From positions 62,001 to 126,000 of the forward strand of contig DYCR01000002.1 in the NCBI GenBank assembly GCA_019418025.1: 64,000 nt of DNA, given 5' to 3'. The notes below the pieces were generated by a model that did no database searches, was not told the DNA's origin, and saw nothing but the letters and a program-made list of their open reading frames with translations. Within the stretch, counting starts at the first letter, position 1; every line of letters starts with the position of its first letter. The position numbers were made by a program, and so were the translations under genes. Shown piece by piece: positions 42,154-50,115 of this stretch. This DNA is from Clostridiales bacterium. GTDB lineage: Bacteria > Bacillota > Clostridia > Oscillospirales > Oscillospiraceae.

Positions 42154-42190
42154 AAAAATCCCCGCTGTTTTCAAACAGCGGGGATTTTTT
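42154..42190 (+). terminator. Intrinsic terminator of the transporter operon
   Basis: A 17-base arm (AAAAATCCCCGCTGTTT) pairs with AACAGCGGGGATTTTTT around a short loop, with A and T runs on both sides, so it can act in both directions. It lies between the permease gene and the converging TraX-like gene. Confidence 0.93.
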
Positions 42191-42230
42191 CGGACTCAGG
42201 GTATGAAAGAAAGGGGATGTTTCTCAAGAT

Positions 42231-42947
42231 CTAGAAGAAAGAAAGGATCAGCATATGCACGGGGTAGAATGCATAGGAAAAATATTGGAGAAACTTATTT
42301 TTAGATCCTTTCTCTCCGTTATAGAGCCAGATGGGGATGAGGGAGAATACGGCAAATGCCTGCATGGGGATCTCCAGAGAGGCGCCAAGAATATCAAAGA
42401 CAAATACACGTCCGCCGAAGCCGAATACGTGAATGACGATCATGGCGGCCAGCTGCGCCAATTTTGCACCGGGGAAATTACGCAGAATATAGAAGATGAT
42501 CACATTCAAAACGCCCAGAACGCCATAATCGGGGAAGGTGACATACCCAAGCAGAAGCAGACCCAGTAGTTCTATGCTTCCCAGAAAAGGCTTTGTGTGG
42601 CCGGAGCGGACAAGATCGATCACCCGTATAGAGATCAGCCCCAGCCAAAGTGTGATGATCACATTCTGGTGGAAGGGATAAAACGGGGTCTTGAACATCA
42701 TCAGGTCGAAGGGAATTTCAGACAGGGCGGCCAGTAACAGCAGACGCCTGCTGTATTTGCGAAAATCATGGGTGTGCAGATAGCCCTCCACTGCCTGAAA
42801 CGCAAAGATTGGGAAGGCGAGACGGCCGAGATAAGTCATCCAATCGCTTCCGGGGACAACGGTTCCCCAAAGATGATCCAGCAGCATGCACAGCAGCGCG
42901 AACCATCGCAGTGCAGAGGCGTCAAGCCCCAATTTTTTAATAGTCAT
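42231..42947 (-). CDS. TraX family membrane protein
   Basis: A 238-residue multi-pass membrane protein of the TraX family (about seven hydrophobic helices). TraX of the F plasmid acetylates pilin; chromosomal members have unknown targets and resemble membrane acyltransferases. Family marks are LRWFALLCMLLDHLWGT at the start, GRLAFPIFAFQAVEGYLHT, EIPFDLM and the C-terminal YAFYPVHMLILSFF. AAAGGAG precedes its ATG. The gene is isolated, so its acyl acceptor cannot be inferred. Confidence 0.88.
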   Translation of the reverse strand: MTIKKLGLDASALRWFALLCMLLDHLWGTVVPGSDWMTYLGRLAFPIFAFQAVEGYLHTHDFRKYSRRLLLLAALSEIPFDLMMFKTPFYPFHQNVIITLWLGLISIRVIDLVRSGHTKPFLGSIELLGLLLLGYVTFPDYGVLGVLNVIIFYILRNFPGAKLAQLAAMIVIHVFGFGGRVFVFDILGASLEIPMQAFAVFSLIPIWLYNGEKGSKNKFLQYFSYAFYPVHMLILSFF

Positions 42948-43267
42948 AATATTCTCCTTTGAATGGTTGCTGAGACAAGCGCCAAATCATCTTTCCGTGA
43001 TTAGGGTTGCCTGCTTTTGGATCATCATACACTGAAAATGGGATGTTGGCAAGAATGATATTCAGAATGGATGCTTTGTAAGGTCGGAAGGGCTGCGGAA
43101 AATGCCGCAGCGAGGAGCCTGTATGATTTCGGCTGTTTGAGCAGAGAAATCCGGTTGAGACCTCTGGTTTTCCCGGGAAATACGGGGGTTCTACTGGCGG
43201 TAGAGTTAAAAAACCGTAATTCTACGGCAGGTTGGATACCGTACCGGTTTAGAGAGTCAATGGTAGG
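42948..43267. other. Non-coding stretch before degV, possible dispersed repeat
   Basis: About 320 bases between TraX-like and the degV promoter. It has a 7-bp hairpin (GCTGCGG and CCGCAGC at 43092-43111), other short inverted sequences around CCCGGGAAATACGGGG and ACCGTAATTCTACGGC, and long frames without ribosome sites on both strands (for example 43025-43330 minus). I take it as non-coding. Its structure suggests a degenerate copy of an intergenic repeat, but no second copy is in this window. Confidence 0.4.
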
Positions 43268-43295
43268 TTGCGATTTTGACGGTTTGCGATATAAT
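43268..43295 (+). promoter_or_regulatory. Promoter of degV
   Basis: TTGCGA at 43268-43273, 16 bases, TATAAT at 43290-43295. The spacer contains TTTTGACGG placed as in the pncB promoter. Confidence 0.6.
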
Positions 43296-43371
43296 GATAT
43301 CATGCAATTTCCTGCATCCGATGGATACACTTGTACTCAATCGAGTGCAGATCGAGTTTTAGGAGGAACAT

Positions 43372-44253
43372 ATGAGTTTTGTTATCATGACGGACACGTC
43401 TGCGAACTTGCCCACGCCGGAGGCAAAAAAACACGGGGTTGTTGTGATTCCCCTTTCCTACTATGTAGACGGGGAGGAGCATACATGTCTGGATACAGAG
43501 ACCTTTGACAGCGAGGGATACTATGATATGCTGAAATCGGGGGTCAAGATCACGACCTCCCAGATCAATCCTCAAAAATATATCGATGTAATGGAGCCGA
43601 TTCTAAAGGATGGGAGAGACATCCTGTTTGTGGGCATGTCCTCCGGTGTCAGCGGTTCTTTTTCTTCTGCCCAGATCGCAAAGGAGCAGCTTCTTATGGA
43701 GTATCCTGAAAGAAGTATCTTTACGGTCGACAGCCTTGCTGCATCACTGGGAGAGGGACTGTTGGTGTGCAGTGCGATCGCATGCCGTGAGCAGGGCATG
43801 GGGCTTGCTGAGACGGCCGAACAGCTGATGCAGGAGCGTCACCGGGTATGCCAGATTTTCACAGTGGATGATCTGATGCATCTGCGCAGAGGCGGACGGC
43901 TTTCCAATGCCAGTGCCATTATCGGCACACTGCTGAATGTGAAGCCTCTGCTGAAGGGCAACGAGGAGGGGAAGATCGTTTCCTTTGGAAAGATCCGGGG
44001 ACGCAAAGGGGTCATTGAACAGATGGCACAGCGTTATGAAAAGTACGCAAAAGATCCGCAGCAGCAGATCGTCGGGATCTCCCATGCCAATTGCCGAGAG
44101 GATGCCGAGCGTTTGGCGCAGCTGCTTCAGCGGACCTGCGCACCCAAGGAGATCCTGATCGTCGATCATGAGCCTGTCACGGGGTCTTATTTGGGACCGG
44201 GGGCACTGGCTGTGTATTTTCTGGGGGAGGAGACTGTCCGCAGCCTGTCCTGA
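43372..44253 (+). CDS. DegV family fatty-acid-binding protein
   Basis: A 293-residue DegV protein. The family (FakB-type) binds a fatty acid between two domains and presents it to the kinase FakA for activation. It has the opening FVIMTDTSANLPTPEA, a TSQINPQKY motif, the fatty-acid head-group-binding MSSGVSGSFSSAQIA and VDSLAASLGEGLL, and DDLMHLRRGGRLSNASA. AGGAGG precedes ATG 43372. No fakA is nearby. It may supply exogenous fatty acids to the lipid and envelope pathways encoded downstream. Confidence 0.93.
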   Translation: MSFVIMTDTSANLPTPEAKKHGVVVIPLSYYVDGEEHTCLDTETFDSEGYYDMLKSGVKITTSQINPQKYIDVMEPILKDGRDILFVGMSSGVSGSFSSAQIAKEQLLMEYPERSIFTVDSLAASLGEGLLVCSAIACREQGMGLAETAEQLMQERHRVCQIFTVDDLMHLRRGGRLSNASAIIGTLLNVKPLLKGNEEGKIVSFGKIRGRKGVIEQMAQRYEKYAKDPQQQIVGISHANCREDAERLAQLLQRTCAPKEILIVDHEPVTGSYLGPGALAVYFLGEETVRSLS

Positions 44254-44340
44254 GGAGCCTCAGCTCTTCTGAAATCTGAAATCAGGTGTTTATATTCAGT
44301 TTACCATTGTAGGGTAGCATTGAACTGAGGTGAAAGGCGA

Positions 44341-45015
44341 ATGTTTCGTATTTTGGTAGTGGATGATGATAAAAATACCCGAATCCTGATGAAAGCTGTT
44401 CTGGAGGGCGACAATTATACCGTCCTGACGGCAGAGAACGGAGAGGATGCACTGGCAGTTTTGGATAGCAGCCACGTGGATCTGGTGATTCTGGACGTAA
44501 TGATGCCGAAAATGGATGGGTATGAGTTTACCAAGATCCTGCGGCAAAGCAACAACAATCTCCCCATTTTGATGGTTTCCGCCAAACAGCTGCCGGCGGA
44601 TAAGCACAAGGGGTTCCTTGTGGGAACGGATGATTATATGACAAAGCCCATCGATGAGGAGGAGATGCTCCTGCGGATCAAGGCGCTGCTTCGCAGGGCT
44701 AAGATCGCCAACGAGCGCAGGATCGTTATGGGGGACGTGGTACTGGACTATGATTCCCTGACAATTTCCAAAAAGGGGAGCGTTATGGAGCTGCCTCAAA
44801 AGGAATTTCTTCTGCTTTATAAGCTACTGTCCTATCCGGGGAAAATTTTCACCCGGATACAGCTGATGGACGAGATATGGGGGGCAGACAGTGAATCCGG
44901 ATGGGAAACGGTCACGGTACATATCGGCAGACTGAGGAAGCGTTTTGATTCCTGGGAGGAATTCGAGATCGTCTCGGTTCGTGGGCTTGGCTACAAAGCA
45001 GTGAGGAAGGTATGA
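44341..45015 (+). CDS. OmpR family response regulator
   Basis: A 224-residue two-component regulator. The receiver domain (1-118) has the acidic pair VDDD, the phosphate-accepting Asp in LVILDVMMPKMDG and the Lys in TKPID. The C-terminal winged helix (about 130-222) has LPQKEFLLLYKLLSYPGKIFTRIQL broken by the usual OmpR pattern and RVRGLGYKA-type ending (SVRGLGYKAVRK). GAGGTG precedes ATG 44341. It overlaps the sensor kinase gene by 4 bases. The regulon is unknown; envelope genes follow. Confidence 0.94.
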   Translation: MFRILVVDDDKNTRILMKAVLEGDNYTVLTAENGEDALAVLDSSHVDLVILDVMMPKMDGYEFTKILRQSNNNLPILMVSAKQLPADKHKGFLVGTDDYMTKPIDEEEMLLRIKALLRRAKIANERRIVMGDVVLDYDSLTISKKGSVMELPQKEFLLLYKLLSYPGKIFTRIQLMDEIWGADSESGWETVTVHIGRLRKRFDSWEEFEIVSVRGLGYKAVRKV

Positions 45016-46073
45016 AGCAAAAAAAGAAAACAGGACGGTTTGGCGCACTTCTGGTGTTTGTGGTCATTGTCTTTTTGGCAATATTGCTGCACTCTATCGT
45101 TTCTGGGTTTACGGCATATCTGCTTGTTAAATTCGATGCGTTGAGCGTGTTCGGTCATGTGGCGATCGATACGGGTGATCTGCTGCTGATCAGTGCCATC
45201 ATCAGCATCCCGGTGGGTCTGCTGATTTCTGTTGCATTCAGCAAGGTCCTGCTGAAGCCTGTGCGGGACCTGATCAACGGGATGGATCAGCTTGCCAGCG
45301 GTGATTTTCAGGCCCGCGTCCATGCTGACGGCTCTGTTTTTCGCTTTCCGACGTTTTCCAAGGCCTCTGAAAGCTTCAATAAAATGGCACAGGAATTGGA
45401 AAGCACGGAGATGCTCAGAAACGACTTCATCAACAATTTCTCCCACGAATTTAAGACCCCCATCGTCTCCATCGCAGGCTTTGCAAAGCTCTTGAAGCGG
45501 GGGAACCTGACCGACGAAGAAAAGCTGGAGTATATCAGCGTGATCGAGGAAGAGTCGATGCGTCTTTCGTATATGGCCACCAATGTACTCAACCTCACCA
45601 AGGTGGAGAATCAGGCGATCCTGACAGACATTACGAGGTTCAATCTTTCCGAGCAGATCCGATCCTGTATCCTGCTGCTTGAGAATAAATGGAGTGTCAA
45701 AAATCTGGACTTCAATCTGGATTTTGGGGAATTTGATATCCGTGCCAACGAGGAGCTGCTGAAGCAGGTGTGGATCAATCTGCTGGACAATGCCATTAAG
45801 TTCTCTCCGGACTCCGGGGAGATCACGGTTCAGATCCATGAAGCAGACAAGACCATTGCCGTATCTGTCGGCAACCGGGGTGCAGAGATCCCTGAGGAGG
45901 CTCAGGGGAGGATCTTCCAGAAGTTCTATCAGTCAGACGAGTCTCATGCGTCAGAAGGAAACGGAGTGGGTCTGGCGATCGTGAAGCGCATCGTGGATCT
46001 GCACTGTGGCAGTGTATCCGTAGCAAGCGGGCCGGAGATGACGGTATTCAGGGTACAGCTGCCAAAGGCCTGA
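45012..46073 (+). CDS. Sensor histidine kinase
   Basis: The 353-residue partner of the preceding regulator. Two membrane helices (about 10-32 and 55-78) enclose only a short outer loop, so it belongs to the intramembrane-sensing type. A HAMP domain (about 79-130), the HisKA box NNFSHEFKTPIVSIAGFAK with the phosphorylated His, and the HATPase domain with NLLDNAIKFSPDSG (N box) and GNGVGLAIVKRIVDLH (G2 box) follow. The very small sensor region suggests that it detects membrane or envelope stress, perhaps with an accessory protein. Confidence 0.93.
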   Translation: MKQKKKTGRFGALLVFVVIVFLAILLHSIVSGFTAYLLVKFDALSVFGHVAIDTGDLLLISAIISIPVGLLISVAFSKVLLKPVRDLINGMDQLASGDFQARVHADGSVFRFPTFSKASESFNKMAQELESTEMLRNDFINNFSHEFKTPIVSIAGFAKLLKRGNLTDEEKLEYISVIEEESMRLSYMATNVLNLTKVENQAILTDITRFNLSEQIRSCILLLENKWSVKNLDFNLDFGEFDIRANEELLKQVWINLLDNAIKFSPDSGEITVQIHEADKTIAVSVGNRGAEIPEEAQGRIFQKFYQSDESHASEGNGVGLAIVKRIVDLHCGSVSVASGPEMTVFRVQLPKA

Positions 46074-46093
46074 TTTATTTGTGATATTTTGAA

Positions 46094-46128
46094 AAAACAG
46101 AGGTTTTGGAAGAAACCTCTGTTTTTTT
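46094..46128 (+). terminator. Intrinsic terminator after the two-component system
   Basis: AAAACAGAGGTTT and its complement form a 13-bp stem with a 6-base loop, followed by a T-run at 46122-46128. Confidence 0.9.
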
Positions 46129-46235
46129 ACAGAAATGTATGATAAAATTAGTTTCGATTCAGTTTATGTTGGGGTTGTATCATAGATACCGTCAGAAATA
46201 GACCGTTTGTGCGAAAGGGATTGAACCATACAAAT

Positions 46236-46715
46236 ATGTATAATGGAATTGGATACTTGCTTTTCATCAGTATATCGTCATTTTTCCTTGGCAGGATGCT
46301 GCCATACCGTTGGTTTCACTATGATAAATTTCCCTATAAATCCTTCGCCTTCGAACGGGAGGGGAAGATTTATCTGCGTCTGCATATCAATAAGTGGCAT
46401 AACAAGGTGCCGGATATGAGCCAGATCTTTCCTCAGCTGATGCCGTCTAAGAAAATGACGGACAACTCAGAGGAAACATTAAAGACCATGATCGTGGAGA
46501 CGTGTATCGCGGAATTTGTGCATTGGGTCCTGTGCCTGCTGGCCCTGCTGAATCTGAGGATTTGGCACGGATGGGTCGGTGTTTTGGCAACCTGCTTGTA
46601 TATTTTTATCGGAAACGTTCCGTTTTGCCTGATTCAGCGATATAATCGTCCCAGATTTGTAAAATTGATGAATCGATTAGAGGCTCGAAAGGAGAAAAAA
46701 TCGTGCATACATTGA
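46236..46715 (+). CDS. CrtO-like glycosyl-carotenoate acyltransferase family membrane protein
   Basis: A 159-residue membrane protein resembling the CrtO acyltransferase family (the enzyme that acylates the sugar of staphyloxanthin). The family-like segments are FFLGRMLPYRWFHYDKFPY, a strand EREGKIYLRLHINKWHNKVPDMS, and ETCIAEFVHWVLCLLALLNL, with two to three membrane helices. Most Firmicutes members lie outside carotenoid clusters and probably acylate other glycolipids. ATG 46236 is the best ATG; GTG 46209 and TTG 46221 are possible but no site is well placed. It overlaps the glycosyltransferase gene by 13 bases. Confidence 0.75.
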   Translation: MYNGIGYLLFISISSFFLGRMLPYRWFHYDKFPYKSFAFEREGKIYLRLHINKWHNKVPDMSQIFPQLMPSKKMTDNSEETLKTMIVETCIAEFVHWVLCLLALLNLRIWHGWVGVLATCLYIFIGNVPFCLIQRYNRPRFVKLMNRLEARKEKKSCIH

Positions 46716-47806
46716 TTCTGAGCTGCAACACAGGTGAGGGGCATAACGCATGCGCCAGAGCCATCAAGGAGTATTACGATCTTGTGGGGCAGACCTGTCT
46801 GATCGCGGACAGTCTTTCTTTTGTATCTGAGGAGATCTCTCATATTGTAGCGAAGGGGCATGTGCTGATTTACCGCAAGCTTTCCCCGATTTTTGGGTGG
46901 GGGTATGAGTATGCCCAGAACCATCCGGAGCGGTTTGATTCAGAGAGCATGCTCTACCATTTCTTTGCCCGTGGAGCAGAGGCACTGAATGACTATATCA
47001 AAGAACACGATTATGATAACGTGATCTGCACCCATCCCTTTTCTGCGCTGATGATGACGGAGGTCGTCAGGCGGTATCACACTCAGGTCCGAACTGCATT
47101 TGTCGCGACGGACTACACCTGCTGCCCGGGTGTCAACTGCTCGGATCTGGATCTGTATTTCGTTCCGGATGAAGCACTGGTCGATGAGTTTGTGCGTCAG
47201 GGGGTGAAGGCTGATCGGATCATTGCCAGCGGCATACCGGTCCGTCAGGCTTTTTATCACCGCACTGCAAAATCTCAGGCAAAGGCGGCATTCGGTGTGG
47301 ATGCATCCCACAATCATGTGGTGATTGCCTGCGGCAGCATGGGCTGCGGCCCGATGGGGAAGCTTTCCAAGAGCATTGCCGAGCAGATGGATGCAGACAC
47401 GGAGCTGAGTATCGTGTGCGGCACAAACGAGCAGCTGGAGCGCAGCATGGACGAAATCCATGCCAGTGACAGAAATATCCATGTACACGGATTTGTGAAG
47501 GACATGCCGCTGCTTCTGGACAGTGCCGACGTGTATGTGACAAAGCCGGGGGGACTGAGTACCACTGAGGCCGCGGCAAAGCACTGTCCAATGGTGCTTG
47601 TTAATGCAGTGGGTGGCTGTGAGAATTATAACCTCAATCACTTCCTGCGGGTCCAAAAGGCTGTCACAGGGGAATCCATCGAGGAGCTTGTCAGCTCCTG
47701 CCTGCGTATTTTGCAGAACAGTGACAGCAGCGGCCAGAATGAGAAGCCTGTGGTCAACGCTGCAAAAATGATCTATGAAACCATGGAAGAAAGGCAGAAT
47801 ACATAA
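46703..47806 (+). CDS. MGDG synthase/UgtP-like glycosyltransferase
   Basis: A 367-residue family 28 (GT28) glycosyltransferase of the diacylglycerol glucosyl/galactosyltransferase group. The N-terminal MGDG-synthase domain (about 1-165; LILSCNTGEGHNACARAIKEYY) binds lipid, the C-terminal domain (about 180-350) binds the UDP-sugar (VIACGSMGCGPMGKL; VYVTKPGGLSTTEAAAKHCPMVL). It probably makes membrane glycolipids used as such or as a teichoic-acid anchor. It begins with GTG 46703, with AAAGGAG 8 bases before it. The end overlaps the PAP2 gene by one base. Confidence 0.9.
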   Translation: MHTLILSCNTGEGHNACARAIKEYYDLVGQTCLIADSLSFVSEEISHIVAKGHVLIYRKLSPIFGWGYEYAQNHPERFDSESMLYHFFARGAEALNDYIKEHDYDNVICTHPFSALMMTEVVRRYHTQVRTAFVATDYTCCPGVNCSDLDLYFVPDEALVDEFVRQGVKADRIIASGIPVRQAFYHRTAKSQAKAAFGVDASHNHVVIACGSMGCGPMGKLSKSIAEQMDADTELSIVCGTNEQLERSMDEIHASDRNIHVHGFVKDMPLLLDSADVYVTKPGGLSTTEAAAKHCPMVLVNAVGGCENYNLNHFLRVQKAVTGESIEELVSSCLRILQNSDSSGQNEKPVVNAAKMIYETMEERQNT

Positions 47807-48495
47807 TGAGTCATACAAAATGGAAATTGCCGGAGCCGCAGGTGGACTATCGCAATTTCCGATTGAATCAAATCAACAAACCGGAATATAAACACCTCTG
47901 GCTGCTGCTGTTCTGGCCGATCTATTATCTGCGCTATCCCTTTATCGAGGCGCTGAACACGCCGGACCGGTGCTTTCCCGTTTCATCATGGTTGGATGGA
48001 TTGATCCCCTTTCATGAAAGCTTCTTCATTGCCTATCAGCTTTGGATGGTCTGCTTGCTGGGGATGGCCTTGTACACTGCGCTGTATGATGTAGAATCCT
48101 TTCGGAAATATCACAAGTTTTTGATTATTTCCTTTTCTATTTCCACGTTGATCTATCTGGTGTTTCCCACCAGTCAGAATCTCCGTCCCACAGAATTTGA
48201 ACGGGACAATCTGCTGACCAGATTGGTTCAGATGATGTATCAGGTGGACACGAATACCAATGTCTGTCCGTCTGAGCATGTGATCGGCTCCATGGCATTT
48301 CTTGCCGCCGCGATCAACACAAAGCGTCTGCGGACCCCTTGGAGGCTCACTGTGATTGCAGTGCTTGCGGTGCTGATCAGCATTTCGACCCTGTTCCTCA
48401 AGCAGCATTCGGTTGTGGATGTGATCGCAGCACTGCCTTTGTCGGCATTTGTTTATTGGATCTGCTATCGGAAGAAAAAGCAGATCCAATCGTAA
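47806..48495 (+). CDS. PAP2 family phosphatase, membrane-bound
   Basis: A 229-residue multi-pass PAP2 superfamily enzyme (about six helices). The acid-phosphatase motifs are CPSEHVIGSM (motif 2, catalytic His) and KQHSVVDVIA (motif 3, nucleophile His); motif 1 is degenerate (around RPTEFERDNLL). Members release phosphate from lipid phosphates such as phosphatidate or undecaprenyl pyrophosphate. Coupled to the glycosyltransferase it may supply diacylglycerol for glycolipid synthesis; this is inferred from position. The start overlaps the previous stop (TAATG). Confidence 0.88.
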   Translation: MSHTKWKLPEPQVDYRNFRLNQINKPEYKHLWLLLFWPIYYLRYPFIEALNTPDRCFPVSSWLDGLIPFHESFFIAYQLWMVCLLGMALYTALYDVESFRKYHKFLIISFSISTLIYLVFPTSQNLRPTEFERDNLLTRLVQMMYQVDTNTNVCPSEHVIGSMAFLAAAINTKRLRTPWRLTVIAVLAVLISISTLFLKQHSVVDVIAALPLSAFVYWICYRKKKQIQS

Positions 48496-48512
48496 ATCCA
48501 TATCTGGTATTT

Positions 48513-48559
48513 GACCGGAGCATCTTGTCCAATGGACGGTGCTTCGGTCTTTGCATTTT
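48513..48559 (+). terminator. Terminator of the glycolipid-type operon
   Basis: GACCGGAGCA and TGCTTCGGTC pair (one G-T), enclosing an inner GTCC/GGAC stem, followed by TTTGCATTTTG. It lies 17 bases after the PAP2 stop. Confidence 0.75.
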
Positions 48560-48643
48560 GTGTGCAATATTGCAATGCCGGGGGCCGTCCCCGCCTTGCT
48601 AAGAATTCTTAAGAAATTCATAATTAAATTTCATGCCGAATTA

Positions 48644-48661
48644 TGTCACCTTTTCTGTCAC
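48644..48661 (+). repeat. Direct repeat upstream of the MBOAT operon
   Basis: TGTCAC occurs at 48644-48649 and again at 48656-48661, a 12-base period, in the gap before the MBOAT gene. TATATT follows at 48672-48677. It may be a regulator-binding or ECF-type promoter element; no clear ECF -35/-10 pair can be fixed by eye. Confidence 0.35.
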
Positions 48662-48702
48662 ACTGCATCTATATATTAGAACGAAAAAACAGGCGGTGTC
48701 AT

Positions 48703-50103
48703 ATGGTATTCAGTAGTATTCCTTTCTTGTATGTTTTCATGCCGATCTTCTTCGGCCTTTACTATGCAGTCCCCAATCGATCGAAAAATACGCTCCTTTT
48801 GTTAGGCAGTCTCAGCTTCTATGCCATGGGCACCCTGACCGCGCCGATACATTTTGCCATCTTTGTATTGAGTATGGTGATCGATTATATCGTCGCCCTT
48901 CGGATACAAGACGATCAGAAGCATAAAAAAGCATATCTGGTATCGGGTATCGTCTTTCATATGCTGTCTTTGGGCTTTTTCAAATACTTCACCTTTCTGT
49001 CTCAGGAGATCCTTGGGCTGTTTCCCAATTCCGGTATCCAGTTGAACATGAACATCCTGCTTCCGATCGGTATTTCCTTTTATACCTTTCAGGGGATCTC
49101 TTACATAGCAGATGTTTACAAAGGCACCATCAAGGCTGAGCAAAGCCTGCTGCGGTTCTGTGTTTACCTGTCTATGTTTGAACAGCTCATTGCGGGCCCC
49201 ATCGTCACCTATTCTCAGATCCAGAAGGACCTGCCCTCTCGCAAGATCGACAGGGAAATGGTATTCGATGGGATCGGATACTTTATCTTTGGCATGGGTC
49301 TGAAGGTTTTGCTTGCCAATCCCATCGGTAAGCTGTGGATGGATGTGAACACCATCGGCTTTGAATCCATTTCCACGCCCCTTGCATGGATGGCAATTAT
49401 CGCTTACTCCTTCCAGATCTACTTTGACTTCTTCGGCTACTCGCTGATGGCCATTGGTTTGGGAAAGATGCTGGGCTTCCACCTTCCTGCAAACTTTGAT
49501 TTCCCATATTTGTCCCGATCAATGACCGAGTTCTGGCGGCGGTGGCACATGACCTTGGGCAGCTGGTTCCGTGAATATGTGTATATCCCTCTGGGAGGCA
49601 ATCGCAAGGGCACACTGGTGACCATTCGCAATCTGCTGATCGTCTGGGTGCTGACCGGTGTCTGGCACGGTGCCGGATACAGCTTCCTGCTGTGGGGATT
49701 GGTGCTGTTTTTGCTGATCTTCATGGAGAAATTTGTCTATGGAAAGGCTCTTGGCCGGATGCCGCTGCTGGGACACGGGTACATGTTCCTGCTGATCCCG
49801 CTGACATGGGCGATTTTCGCAATCGATAATATCGGCGATCTCGGTGTATTTTACTCAAGACTGTTTCCGTTTTTTAAGGATGGACCATGGTCTGTTTTCC
49901 GGCACGATTATTTAAAGTATCTGAATCTGTATTATCCCTTCTTCATTGCCGGATTCCTTTTTTCGACCAGAATACCCTTCCGTCTTTTGCAGAAGATCAA
50001 GGATAAGAGGGTGCTGTGGGCGATCCGATTTGTTATTTTGGCGAGCTGTACATACTGCATGTACCGTGGGCTGAATGATCCGTTTTTGTATTTTAGATTC
50101 TAA
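48703..50103 (+). CDS. MBOAT family O-acyltransferase (PatA/AlgI/DltB-like)
   Basis: A 466-residue membrane-bound O-acyltransferase with about ten to twelve helices. It carries the AlgI/PatA-type signatures: SMTEFWRRWHMTLGSWFREY with the first conserved His, IPLGGNRKG, and the catalytic His in WVLTGVWHGAGYSF. Such proteins move acetyl groups across the membrane to a polysaccharide via a partner. ATG 48703 has a GGCGGTG site; an earlier start at 48643 is not supported. Twelve bases after it comes a lipid-anchored SGNH hydrolase, giving the PatA/PatB arrangement, then a SigV-RsiV pair. Dlt function is less likely since no dltA, dltC or dltD are present. Confidence 0.9.
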   Translation: MVFSSIPFLYVFMPIFFGLYYAVPNRSKNTLLLLGSLSFYAMGTLTAPIHFAIFVLSMVIDYIVALRIQDDQKHKKAYLVSGIVFHMLSLGFFKYFTFLSQEILGLFPNSGIQLNMNILLPIGISFYTFQGISYIADVYKGTIKAEQSLLRFCVYLSMFEQLIAGPIVTYSQIQKDLPSRKIDREMVFDGIGYFIFGMGLKVLLANPIGKLWMDVNTIGFESISTPLAWMAIIAYSFQIYFDFFGYSLMAIGLGKMLGFHLPANFDFPYLSRSMTEFWRRWHMTLGSWFREYVYIPLGGNRKGTLVTIRNLLIVWVLTGVWHGAGYSFLLWGLVLFLLIFMEKFVYGKALGRMPLLGHGYMFLLIPLTWAIFAIDNIGDLGVFYSRLFPFFKDGPWSVFRHDYLKYLNLYYPFFIAGFLFSTRIPFRLLQKIKDKRVLWAIRFVILASCTYCMYRGLNDPFLYFRF

Positions 50104-50115
50104 GGAGTTTTTATT

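Noticed and set aside
43071..43508. Plus-strand frame of 145 codons overlapping the degV start
   Set aside because: It has no ribosome site, overlaps the degV promoter and coding region in another frame, and lacks family features.
48703..50103. DltB (teichoic-acid D-alanylation) reading of the MBOAT protein
   Set aside because: dltA, dltC and dltD are all absent; the SGNH lipoprotein partner points to O-acetylation instead.
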